Below the pieces are notes generated by a model. That model did no database searches. It was not told where the DNA came from and saw nothing but the letters and a program-made list of their open reading frames with translations. This document shows, piece by piece, positions 1-5,968 of a stretch of 9,627 nucleotides of DNA. This stretch comes from Chloroflexota bacterium. GTDB taxonomy: Bacteria; Chloroflexota; Dormibacteria; Dormibacterales; Dormibacteraceae. The number at the start of each line of letters is the position of its first letter. Position 1 is the first letter of the stretch. The DNA is taken from assembly GCA_005880755.1 (NCBI GenBank), contig VBGV01000203.1, positions 1 through 9,627 on the forward strand. Reading direction: 5' to 3'. Both the position numbers and the translations under genes were made by a program.

Positions 1-534
1 CAGGATGTAGACGATGAACTTCGTGCGCTCGAGCATCGTCCCCCACACAATCGCCAGGGAGACGGCGCAGAAGACGAACTCGAAGAACCACTTTCCGGCC
101 GCGGGCACCGTGCTGGCGGCGATCGCCGGCAGGTCCATGGACGAACCCGGGCTGAACGTCGGGAAGAAGCCGCTGCCCCCGATGAGGGCGAACGCCCCGC
201 CCGCTCCGAACGCGAGGCCGAAACCAACGCCCCAGTAGGCGATAGAGCTCACGCTGAGGTTGGTGATGACCTTCGCCACCACCGTGCCGACGTTCTTCAT
301 GCGGCTGAACCCGACCTCGAGCATCGCGAAGCCGGCCTGCATGAACATCACGAAACACGCGGCCACGATGACCCAGACCGTGTCGGCCGCCACACCGGCC
401 GCCGAGGTCGCGGTGGTGTCGTCCGCCAGGACCGCGATCGGCACGAGGGCGGCGAGCAACGCGATCGCGGCCGCAATGCCAAACACGTGCCGGCGTTTGA
501 TGAGCGCTTTCCGAACTTCCATAGCTGCAGACAA
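1..534 (-). CDS. amt: Ammonium transporter (Amt/MEP/Rh family), N-terminal part, cut by window edge
   Basis: Membrane channel that carries ammonium/ammonia into the cell for assimilation by glutamine synthetase. The visible 178 codons read leftwards off the window, so the C-terminal half or more is missing. A basic N-terminus and hydrophobic stretch (about residues 16-36, ending near VLADD) look like the signal peptide of AmtB-type proteins. The next segment has family motifs: DTVWVIVAACFVMFMQAGFA (51-70), LEVGFSRMKNVG (72-83), and FFEFVFCAVSLAIVWGTMLE (150-169), the Phe-gate helix ending in ER. Start: an ATG lies at 522, but GGAGGT is 19 nt upstream of it. An in-frame TTG at 534 (giving MSAAMEV...) lies exactly 7 nt from that GGAGGT, so I prefer TTG. 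The gene is divergent from glnA, a common nitrogen-assimilation pairing. Family call is secure; the start is fairly secure. Confidence 0.93.
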   Translation of the reverse strand, partial: MSAAMEVRKALIKRRHVFGIAAAIALLAALVPIAVLADDTTATSAAGVAADTVWVIVAACFVMFMQAGFAMLEVGFSRMKNVGTVVAKVITNLSVSSIAYWGVGFGLAFGAGGAFALIGGSGFFPTFSPGSSMDLPAIAASTVPAAGKWFFEFVFCAVSLAIVWGTMLERTKFIVYIL

Positions 535-541
535 GGACGCC

Positions 542-547
542 ACCTCC
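542..547 (-). promoter_or_regulatory. Shine-Dalgarno site of amt (GGAGGT), decides a TTG start
   Basis: On the minus strand the sequence reads GGAGGT, then 7 nt, then TTG at 534-532. The next in-frame ATG (522-520) would be 19 nt away, too far for normal initiation. This supports the TTG start. Confidence 0.7.
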
Positions 548-669
548 GTTGTGTTTCCCCCGGGGCGGCGAGCAGCCGCACCGCTTGATGGGCACAGCGT
601 AGGAGCGCCCGGCCGGTCGCAAAAACGTGTGGACTTGACGAATTGGGGGGCGTGAGCTCGTAGCTTTCA

Positions 670-696
670 CACAAGGCGGTCGGGCTTGTGGACAAG
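670..696. repeat. Inverted ACAAG/CTTGT repeats upstream of amt and glnA
   Basis: CACAAG (670-675), 9 nt, CTTGTG (685-690), then ACAAG again (692-696). The last two overlap into the near-palindrome CTTGT-GG-ACAAG at 685-696. Three alternating half-sites in a divergent promoter region suggest a dimeric regulator's operator, though the function is inferred only. Confidence 0.4.
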
Positions 697-703
697 TCCT
701 TTT

Positions 704-771
704 CGTGTCAACCGCACAGAAAGCGGCCGCGTCCGTTTGTGACAGTCTCACCTGATTAGTTGCCTGACACG
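704..771. promoter_or_regulatory. Opposed half-sites CGTGTCA ... TGACACG between amt and glnA
   Basis: CGTGTCA at 704-710 and its exact reverse complement TGACACG at 765-771 are separated by 54 bp. The left copy extends to TCGTGTCAA (703-711), and the same nine bases occur at 4032-4040 in front of the GAF/PucR-type regulator gene. This suggests a shared operator motif. The minus-strand reading TTGACA resembles a -35 hexamer, but no -10 follows at the right distance. Confidence 0.35.
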
Positions 772-813
772 TTCCTACGATCAACGTGCGGCCCGTCAAA
801 TCTTCGTTTTCGT

Positions 814-819
814 GGAGGG
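814..819 (+). promoter_or_regulatory. Shine-Dalgarno site of glnA (GGAGGG)
   Basis: GGAGGG ends 5 nt before the ATG at 825. The frame is open back to a GTG at 786, but that codon has no ribosome-binding site and would add 13 residues unlike the family N-terminus. The ATG at 825 is chosen. Confidence 0.75.
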
Positions 820-824
820 TGTTC

Positions 825-2270
825 ATGGCAGTTGAGACAAAGGCGGCCGGTAAGACCAGCCCGCGGGAGGTGCTGGAGCGTGCCAAGGCCGAGGGGGTCG
901 AGGTCGTCGACGTCCGTTTCGTCGACCTTCCCGGCACGTGGCAGCACTTCAGCCTCCCCCTGGGCGAGCTTGAAATCGACAGCTTCAAGGACGGGCTCGG
1001 ATTTGACGGCTCGAGCATCCGCGGCTTCCAGTCGATCGACGAGAGCGACATGCTGCTCATGCCCGACCCCGACTCGGCGACGATCGACCCGGTCCTCTCG
1101 CACAAGACGCTGTTCCTGATCTGCGACGTCGTCGACCCGATCACGCGGGAGCCCTACTCCCGCGACGCGCGTTTCATCGCCAAGAAGGCGGAGGACCACC
1201 TCCGCCGGTCGGGCATCGCAGACGTCAGCTACTGGGGACCAGAGGCGGAGTTCTACCTCTTCAACTCCCTCCGCTTCGACCAGAACGCGCACAGCGGCTA
1301 CTACTACATCGACTCGGAAGAAGGCATCTGGAACTCGGGCAAGAACTCCGAGCCAAACCTTGCCTTCCGCCCGCGGCACAAGGAGGGCTACTTCCCGGTG
1401 CCGCCGACCGACAAGCTGCAGGACCTCCGCTCCGAGATCATGCTCAAGCTGATCGAGGCCGGGGTGCGCGTGGAGGTGCAGCACCACGAGGTCGGGACCG
1501 CCGGACAGGCGGAGATCGACATGCGATTCGACTCGCTCACCAAGATGGGCGACAAGATGATGGTCTACAAGTACGTGATCAAGAACATCGCGGCGCAGCA
1601 CGGCTACGTCGCGACCTTCATGCCCAAGCCCCTCTTCCAGGACAACGGCTCCGGCATGCACGTCCACCAGAGCCTGTGGAAGGACGGCGAGAACCTCTTC
1701 GCCGACGCGAAGGGTTACGCCGGCCTCAGCCAGAGCGCGGTCTACTACATCGGCGGACTGCTGAAGCACGCGGCGGCGCTGCTGGCGATCTGCGCGCCGA
1801 CCACCAACTCGTACCGGCGGCTCGTGCCCGGCTACGAGGCTCCGATCAACCTCGTCTACTCGAAGCGCAACCGCTCGGCGTGCGTGCGCATCCCGATGTA
1901 CTCGACCAACCCGAAGACCAAGCGCGTCGAGTTCCGCTCACCGGATCCGGCGGCCAACCCGTACCTCGCGTTCTCCGCGTGCTTGATGGCCGGCCTCGAC
2001 GGAATCAAGAACAAGGTCGTCCCACCGGAGCCGGTGGACAAGGACATCTATGAGCTGGAGGGCGAAGAGAAGGCGAGGATCAAGTCCGTGCCAGGATCGC
2101 TCGCCGAATCGCTCGACGCGCTGGAGAAGGACCACCAATTCCTGCTCGAAGGTGGCGTGTTCACAAAGGACGTCATCGACACGTGGATCGACTACAAGCG
2201 CAAGAAGGAAGTCGACGCAGTCGCGCTGAGGCCGCACCCGTGGGAGTTCATGCTCTATTCGGACGTCTAG
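825..2270 (+). CDS. glnA: Glutamine synthetase, type I-beta
   Basis: Cytoplasmic dodecameric enzyme that makes glutamine from glutamate, ammonium and ATP. The product is 481 aa, close to the usual ~470 for GSI. Motifs in order: FDGSSIRGF (60-68) in the beta-grasp domain; GPEAEFYLF (138-146) with metal-binding Glu; the insertion typical of the beta subtype (about 150-190); NGSGMHVHQSLW (274-285); the ATP/glutamate-binding stretch from APTTNSY through RRLVPGYEAP (324-340); EFRSPDPAANPYLAFSA (369-385). Near the C-terminus, KDIYELEGEE places Tyr409 where E. coli GlnA carries its adenylylated Tyr, so control by GlnE-type adenylylation is possible; glnE is not in this window. The sequence is complete with no broken motifs. 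It is divergent from amt and ends in a strong terminator. Confidence 0.98.
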   Translation: MAVETKAAGKTSPREVLERAKAEGVEVVDVRFVDLPGTWQHFSLPLGELEIDSFKDGLGFDGSSIRGFQSIDESDMLLMPDPDSATIDPVLSHKTLFLICDVVDPITREPYSRDARFIAKKAEDHLRRSGIADVSYWGPEAEFYLFNSLRFDQNAHSGYYYIDSEEGIWNSGKNSEPNLAFRPRHKEGYFPVPPTDKLQDLRSEIMLKLIEAGVRVEVQHHEVGTAGQAEIDMRFDSLTKMGDKMMVYKYVIKNIAAQHGYVATFMPKPLFQDNGSGMHVHQSLWKDGENLFADAKGYAGLSQSAVYYIGGLLKHAAALLAICAPTTNSYRRLVPGYEAPINLVYSKRNRSACVRIPMYSTNPKTKRVEFRSPDPAANPYLAFSACLMAGLDGIKNKVVPPEPVDKDIYELEGEEKARIKSVPGSLAESLDALEKDHQFLLEGGVFTKDVIDTWIDYKRKKEVDAVALRPHPWEFMLYSDV

Positions 2271-2291
2271 ACCCGACCTCTAACTACTCCA

Positions 2292-2324
2292 GGGCCCCGG
2301 CTCGCACCGGGGCCCTTCTCTTTT
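2292..2324 (+). terminator. Intrinsic terminator of glnA
   Basis: Perfect 9-bp GC stem, GGGCCCCGG (2292-2300) with CCGGGGCCC (2307-2315), 6-nt loop, followed by TTCTCTTTT (2316-2324). It lies 21 nt after the glnA stop. The T-rich side is on the plus strand only, so it should mainly stop glnA transcripts, although it sits between two convergent genes. Confidence 0.92.
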
Positions 2325-2331
2325 CCGGGCC

Positions 2332-4023
2332 CTACATGCCGAGCATCGCGCGGGCGCGCAGGGCGATGCTGATCGCCACGCGCGTCTCCGGGTCGTCGAG
2401 CTTCAGGTCCGTCAAAGCCTCGATGCGCTCGACGCGGTAGGTCATCGAGTTGATGTGAATGCCCAGGTTCCGCGAGGCGGCACGGCGAACCCATCGTGCG
2501 GCCGACAGCGCCTCGAGCGTTTCCAGCAGCGGCGTGTCGCGGGATTGCGCGTACCGCAGCAGCGGGCCGAGGAGCTCGTCGACGAAGCGACGCAGCGCGT
2601 CCGGGCTCTGGACCTCGAGCAGCAGCCGGAAAGCGCCCAGCGAGCGGTAAGACGCGACCCGTCCGCGCCCGCCCGCCCGCCGCGTGAGCCGCAGCGCCTG
2701 TCGGGCTTCCACGTGTGAGCGCGCCAGCTCGCTCACCCCGTTCGCCAGGTTGCCGATGCCGACCGAGCCCGAGCCCGGCTTCATCACCGGGGCCGCCGCG
2801 GCCAGCACCTGGGCCGCCAGCTTCTCCACCGCGGACAGGTCCGCCGCCAGCTCGTCGGGCACCAGGAACACCGCCGCCTCTGTCTTGTCGTCGTCCGCCT
2901 CGAGCACGACGACCCACGCCCGTTGCGGCAGCCGGTGTCCCAATCGCTCGGCCTGGCGGGCGATACGCTCCGCCTCGTCGGACTCCAGGCCGCCGGCGAG
3001 AACCTCCTCGACCAGGTCGCCGCGCAGCCGGCGCTCCACCTCCGCCGCGGCTCGTTCCTTGGACAGCTCCAGCGCGAGCACCGTCGAACCGTGCTCCAGG
3101 GCGCGAAGGCGGCCCTCGTCGTCTACGGCTTCCTCATCGATCCCGACCGCGAGCAGGCCGAGCATCTCAGCGCCCGCGCGCACCGGCACGACGTCGAGCG
3201 GCTTCGGCGGACGACCCGCCGTGATCCTCACCTCGCGGGCCGTCGTTTGGGCCAGGGTCGGCGGCACGTGGATGCGCTGCGGCATGCCGTCCGACGACTC
3301 CCCCACTCCTCTTACGCGGTAACCGTCCACCGAGTAAAGCGCTGCGCGTGCTCCTGCGAGCGAGCCGATGACTTCGAGGATCGATTGGAGCCCAGCCCCA
3401 TCCAGCGACAGCTTGGTGAAGCGTTCGTGGATATCGTGCGAGAGACGGATCTCGGCCAGCTGGACCTCGGTCCGCCGCTGCAGCTCGCTGCGCTCGAGGA
3501 TCCCGGCCACCTGTCCCGCGATGGCGCGCAAGAAGTCGATGTCGCCCGAGTTGAACTCGCGTCTTTCGGTGCTCTGAACGTTGAGCACGCCGACCAGGCG
3601 CGGCCCCGACTCGATGGGCACCGAGGCCATGGAGTGGAAGCGGTCTTCGTCGAGCCCAGGCACCCACTTCCAGTGCGGCTCCCGGCTCACGTCCGGCACC
3701 ACCGCCGGCTTGCGGGACTCGGCCACCCAACCGGTGATGCCCTCGCCCACCTTCATCGTCACCTTGCCGACCATGTTCTCGTTCAACCCGTTGGTCGCGG
3801 TCAGCAACAGGTCCCGATCGGTCAGCAGGTACAGCGAGCAGACGTCGGTTCCGATGGCCGAGGTCGTCTCGCGAATGATCAGCTCGAGCAGCTCGTCCGG
3901 GCGCGGGGTCGACGCCGCCGCCTGGGCGAGGCGGACGAGAAAGCTCAGCTCGCGGGCGGCCAGGCTGGAATCGGCGGCGCCGGCGGTCACGTGCACGCCA
4001 GCTAAGTTACGGCCGCTCTTCAT
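2332..4023 (-). CDS. GAF-domain transcriptional regulator, PucR/CdaR type
   Basis: Likely DNA-binding regulator of 563 aa. An N-terminal GAF sensor domain (about 26-178) contains GEGITGWVAESRKPAVVPDV (93-112) and SVPIESG...LVGVLNVQ (134-150). A second, weaker GAF-like or linker region covers about 196-320. A CdaR/PucR central (GGDEF-like) region follows (about 330-460, with the RSHVEARQAL helix). The C-terminal PucR-type helix-turn-helix is at about 498-556: LLETLEALSAARWVRRAASR, then NSMTYRVERIEALTDL, KLDDPETRVA. Members of this family sense small molecules or cell state; the ligand is unknown. There is no membrane segment. No Shine-Dalgarno precedes ATG 4023; GTG at 3996 is an alternative. 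The gene converges on glnA and is divergent from the class V enzyme gene, so either could be its target. Confidence 0.88.
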   Translation of the reverse strand: MKSGRNLAGVHVTAGAADSSLAARELSFLVRLAQAAASTPRPDELLELIIRETTSAIGTDVCSLYLLTDRDLLLTATNGLNENMVGKVTMKVGEGITGWVAESRKPAVVPDVSREPHWKWVPGLDEDRFHSMASVPIESGPRLVGVLNVQSTERREFNSGDIDFLRAIAGQVAGILERSELQRRTEVQLAEIRLSHDIHERFTKLSLDGAGLQSILEVIGSLAGARAALYSVDGYRVRGVGESSDGMPQRIHVPPTLAQTTAREVRITAGRPPKPLDVVPVRAGAEMLGLLAVGIDEEAVDDEGRLRALEHGSTVLALELSKERAAAEVERRLRGDLVEEVLAGGLESDEAERIARQAERLGHRLPQRAWVVVLEADDDKTEAAVFLVPDELAADLSAVEKLAAQVLAAAAPVMKPGSGSVGIGNLANGVSELARSHVEARQALRLTRRAGGRGRVASYRSLGAFRLLLEVQSPDALRRFVDELLGPLLRYAQSRDTPLLETLEALSAARWVRRAASRNLGIHINSMTYRVERIEALTDLKLDDPETRVAISIALRARAMLGM

Positions 4024-4033
4024 GCCAGCACTC

Positions 4034-4046
4034 GTGTCAATGACAC
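4034..4046. promoter_or_regulatory. Perfect palindrome GTGTCA-A-TGACAC, candidate operator
   Basis: A 13-bp inverted repeat with 6-bp arms around a central A, located 10 bp upstream of the regulator's ATG (4023) in the 98-bp divergent promoter region. Its half-site recurs twice between amt and glnA. The location suits autoregulation; binding by the PucR-type protein is inferred. Confidence 0.45.
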
Positions 4047-4083
4047 CATGGACAACGCCTTGGCTAGTGTGAACGATACGGAC

Positions 4084-4112
4084 TCGACCTGCAGCCGGCT
4101 TCGCGTTAGATT
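4084..4112 (+). promoter_or_regulatory. Candidate sigma-70 promoter giving a leaderless mRNA
   Basis: -35-like TCGACC (4084-4089, four of six matches to TTGACA), a 17-bp spacer, and -10-like TAGATT (4107-4112, keeping T1, A2 and T6). Transcription would start near 4119-4122, within 0-3 nt of the GTG start codon at 4122. No Shine-Dalgarno is present. Confidence 0.5.
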
Positions 4113-4121
4113 TAGCCCAGC

Positions 4122-5528
4122 GTGGCCTCCCCCCACTCCGGACAGTGGCGCGAGCACTTCGCCGGGGTCGACCTGCCCGTCCCGGTTTACGGCGGCGCGA
4201 CCGCGACCGGGATCAACTTCGACAACGCCGCCAGCACGCCACCACTGAACCGAGTCCGCGACATGGTCACGACATTTTCCGACCTGTACTCGAGCGTGCA
4301 TCGCGGAACCGGCTACAAGTCGCGGCTCTCGACCGAAGCGTACGAGCAGGCCCGGGAGCTGGTCGCGAAATTCCTCGGCGTCGATGAGACGGACCAGGTC
4401 GTCATCTTCGTGAAGGGGACCACCGACGCGCTCAACCGAATCGCGGCGGCGGAAGCGCGACTCGACGGGCGCCAGGTGCTGGTCACCGAGATGGAGCACC
4501 ACGCGGATCTTCTGCCGTGGCGACATCGCAGCGGCCACATGATGGTCGGCCTGTCAGATGAAGGACACATCGACCTGGAGGCGATCGAGCAAGCGCTGAA
4601 GACAAGCGACGGCAAGATCAACCTGGTCGCTATCTGCGGCGCATCGAACGTGACCGGTTTCGTGTCGCCCATCCATGAAGTGGCCGCCTTGGCGCATCGA
4701 TACGGGGCACGGGTTTCGGTCGACGCCGCACAGCTCGCGCCGCATCACCGCATCGACGTGCGAGCGGCGGATGACCCCGGGCACCTCGATTTCGTCTCGC
4801 TGTCAGGCCACAAGATGTACGCACCGTACGGCGCGGGAGTGCTGGTCGCGCCGCGCGATTTCTTCGCGGGCGCGCCGGAGGTGATGGGCGGCGGCGCGAT
4901 CAGCATCGTCACGTGGGACGACACGGTGTGGGCCGACCTACCGGACCGGGAAGAAGCGGGATCGCCGAACGTCATCGGCGCGGTCGCGCTGGGAGTCGCG
5001 ATCGAGACGCTTCTGGAGCTTGGTTTCGACGAGATGCTCGACCACGAAGTCACGCTCGGCCTCCGGCTCATCGATGGATTGAGCGAAATTCCTGGGGTCA
5101 CGGTGCTGGGCGGCGTCGAACCGCACACGTCGGGCACCCGCCTGGCACTGGCGAGCTTTGTCGTCGACGGCTTGCATCACGGTCTGGTGGCCGCGGCGCT
5201 CAGTCACGAATGGGGCATCGCGGTGCGCCACGGTTGCTTCTGCGCCAACCCGTACGTATTTCACCTCCTCCACATGAGCAGGGACGACGTGGTCGCGGTG
5301 GAAGGCGAGGTCACCGCCGGACGCCGCAAGGCGCTTCCCGGAGCGGTGCGGGCGAGTCTCGCGCCTTACAACACCGAGGCGGAGGTCGATCGTTTCCTGG
5401 AGGCGGTGAGGCAGGTCGCGCGCGGCCGGATCAAGGCGACCTACGAGCAGGCGGCCGACGGCACGTATGCGCCGTCAGGCGGATGGCCTCGCATACCGAC
5501 CCCGCTCCACGCGATCGTGAAACACTAG
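4122..5528 (+). CDS. Class V aminotransferase-fold PLP enzyme, cysteine desulfurase (SufS/CsdA)-like
   Basis: Pyridoxal-phosphate enzyme of 468 aa, somewhat longer than SufS (~410). Motifs: INFDNAASTPP (31-41); FVKGTTDALN (96-105); EHHADLLPW (125-133), whose His stacks on PLP in the family; SVDAAQLAPH (199-208) with Asp201 and Gln204; SLSGHKMYAPYGAGVLV (226-242), where Lys231 is the expected PLP Schiff-base lysine; SGTR (337-340); RHGCFCANP (369-377), where Cys374 aligns with the catalytic Cys of SufS (RxGxxCA). It probably removes sulfur from cysteine, but other class V activities such as an isomerase-like or lyase role cannot be excluded. No SufBCDU or IscU partner is nearby. Start: an in-frame TAG at 4113-4115 leaves GTG 4122 as the only start before the conserved FDNAAST strand. 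First gene of a tight four-gene cluster. Confidence 0.87.
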   Translation: MASPHSGQWREHFAGVDLPVPVYGGATATGINFDNAASTPPLNRVRDMVTTFSDLYSSVHRGTGYKSRLSTEAYEQARELVAKFLGVDETDQVVIFVKGTTDALNRIAAAEARLDGRQVLVTEMEHHADLLPWRHRSGHMMVGLSDEGHIDLEAIEQALKTSDGKINLVAICGASNVTGFVSPIHEVAALAHRYGARVSVDAAQLAPHHRIDVRAADDPGHLDFVSLSGHKMYAPYGAGVLVAPRDFFAGAPEVMGGGAISIVTWDDTVWADLPDREEAGSPNVIGAVALGVAIETLLELGFDEMLDHEVTLGLRLIDGLSEIPGVTVLGGVEPHTSGTRLALASFVVDGLHHGLVAAALSHEWGIAVRHGCFCANPYVFHLLHMSRDDVVAVEGEVTAGRRKALPGAVRASLAPYNTEAEVDRFLEAVRQVARGRIKATYEQAADGTYAPSGGWPRIPTPLHAIVKH

Positions 5529-5536
5529 GGGGCGAC

Positions 5537-5728
5537 TTGATCAAGTTCATCGTCGAGGTCTTGCTGGCGATCTTTCTTCATCCCGTCGCCTTCATCCTGT
5601 GCATCGTCGACATCGTCAACCGGAAGGACCTGGGGGGCGGGTGGAAGGTGCTCTGGATCATCATCACCTTCTTCTGGGGCATCGGCCCCATCCTCTACAT
5701 CCTGCTGGGAGGCGGGAAGTTCTGGTGA
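5537..5728 (+). CDS. Small membrane protein, PLD-nuclease N-terminal (PLDc_N)-like
   Basis: 63-aa protein with two hydrophobic helices (about 4-26 and 38-58) flanking VNRKDLGGGWKVLW (27-40), the signature loop of the PLDc_N family, followed by GIGPILYILLGGG. In long cardiolipin-synthase-type proteins this module precedes phospholipase D domains; here it stands alone and has no catalytic HKD motif, so it is likely an integral membrane protein of unknown role. It starts at TTG 5537 behind an AGGGGG run (5527-5532, 4-nt spacing) that overlaps the stop of the previous gene, and the gap to that gene is only 8 nt. Translational coupling is likely. Confidence 0.8.
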   Translation: MIKFIVEVLLAIFLHPVAFILCIVDIVNRKDLGGGWKVLWIIITFFWGIGPILYILLGGGKFW

Positions 5729-5740
5729 CCGCCTGACGGC

Positions 5741-5968
5741 ATGAGAGACCGCGCGGCGACCAGGGCATTGGTGCTCGGTCTGCTGGCGCTGCCTTTGGGC
5801 GTGTTCGCCCCATTCGCGATCTGGAGCGGAGTGCGCTCGCTGCGGCGGATCCGTGCCTCCGGCGGCGAGCTGCGAGGCGGGGCCAGCGCGGGAGGGGGGC
5901 TGATCGCGGGACTGATCGGGCTGGCGACGTTTCTGATCGGGACGGCTTACTGGCTCATCGCTTCGTGA
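5741..5968 (+). CDS. Small membrane protein, DUF4190-like
   Basis: 75 aa with two membrane helices (about 8-31 and 51-73) separated by a basic, Gly-rich loop (VRSLRRIRASGGELRGG, 31-47). The order of helix, LRRIR-type basic motif, Gly-rich stretch and second helix matches DUF4190-type proteins, whose function is unknown. It starts at ATG, 12 nt after the preceding stop, with no strong ribosome-binding site. It ends in TGA overlapping the GTG of the next gene (GTGA, 5965-5968), so it is very likely co-transcribed with its neighbours. Confidence 0.78.
   Translation: MRDRAATRALVLGLLALPLGVFAPFAIWSGVRSLRRIRASGGELRGGASAGGGLIAGLIGLATFLIGTAYWLIAS

Larger units (their letters stand above)
535..824. 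promoter_or_regulatory. Divergent amt-glnA regulatory region
   Basis: A 290-bp stretch without a credible gene, holding the leaders and promoters of both amt (leftward) and glnA (rightward). Visible elements are inverted ACAAG/CTTGT repeats at 670-696, an opposed pair CGTGTCA (704-710) and TGACACG (765-771), and a GTGA-N5-TCAC element at 739-751. A weak -10-like TACGAT at 776-781 would give glnA a leader of about 35-40 nt, but no good -35 stands 16-18 bp before it. I saw no sigma-54 (GG-N10-GC) promoter, no clear GlnR-type box and no AmtR-type box. Exact promoters are therefore unassigned. Confidence 0.6.

Noticed and set aside
14..655. Plus-strand open frames opposite amt
   Set aside because: The minus strand clearly encodes Amt motifs; the plus-strand translations are Ala/Thr/Pro-rich with no motifs.
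704..711. Minus-strand TTGACA as an amt -35 element
   Set aside because: No TAnnnT hexamer stands 16-18 bp downstream on the minus strand; the base context fits an operator half-site better.
756..1769. Long minus-strand open frame (337 codons) antisense to glnA
   Set aside because: Its translation is rich in Val, Arg, Asp and Leu with no family motifs, and it lies opposite a fully conserved gene. It is the expected shadow of GC-rich codon use.
2923..4005. Plus-strand open frame (360 codons) antisense to the GAF/PucR gene
   Set aside because: Composition is Arg/His/Ala-rich without recognisable domains, whereas the minus strand encodes clear GAF and HTH motifs.
4048..4248. Small plus-strand open frame starting at ATG 4048 across the promoter region
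   Set aside because: No ribosome-binding site, Pro/Arg-rich shadow composition, and most of it overlaps the class V enzyme gene in another frame.
4913..5536. Long in-frame extension upstream of the 63-aa PLDc_N-like gene
   Set aside because: It overlaps the class V enzyme in another frame and has shadow composition (Arg/Gly/His). The TTG at 5537 with AGGGGG gives a complete family-sized protein.
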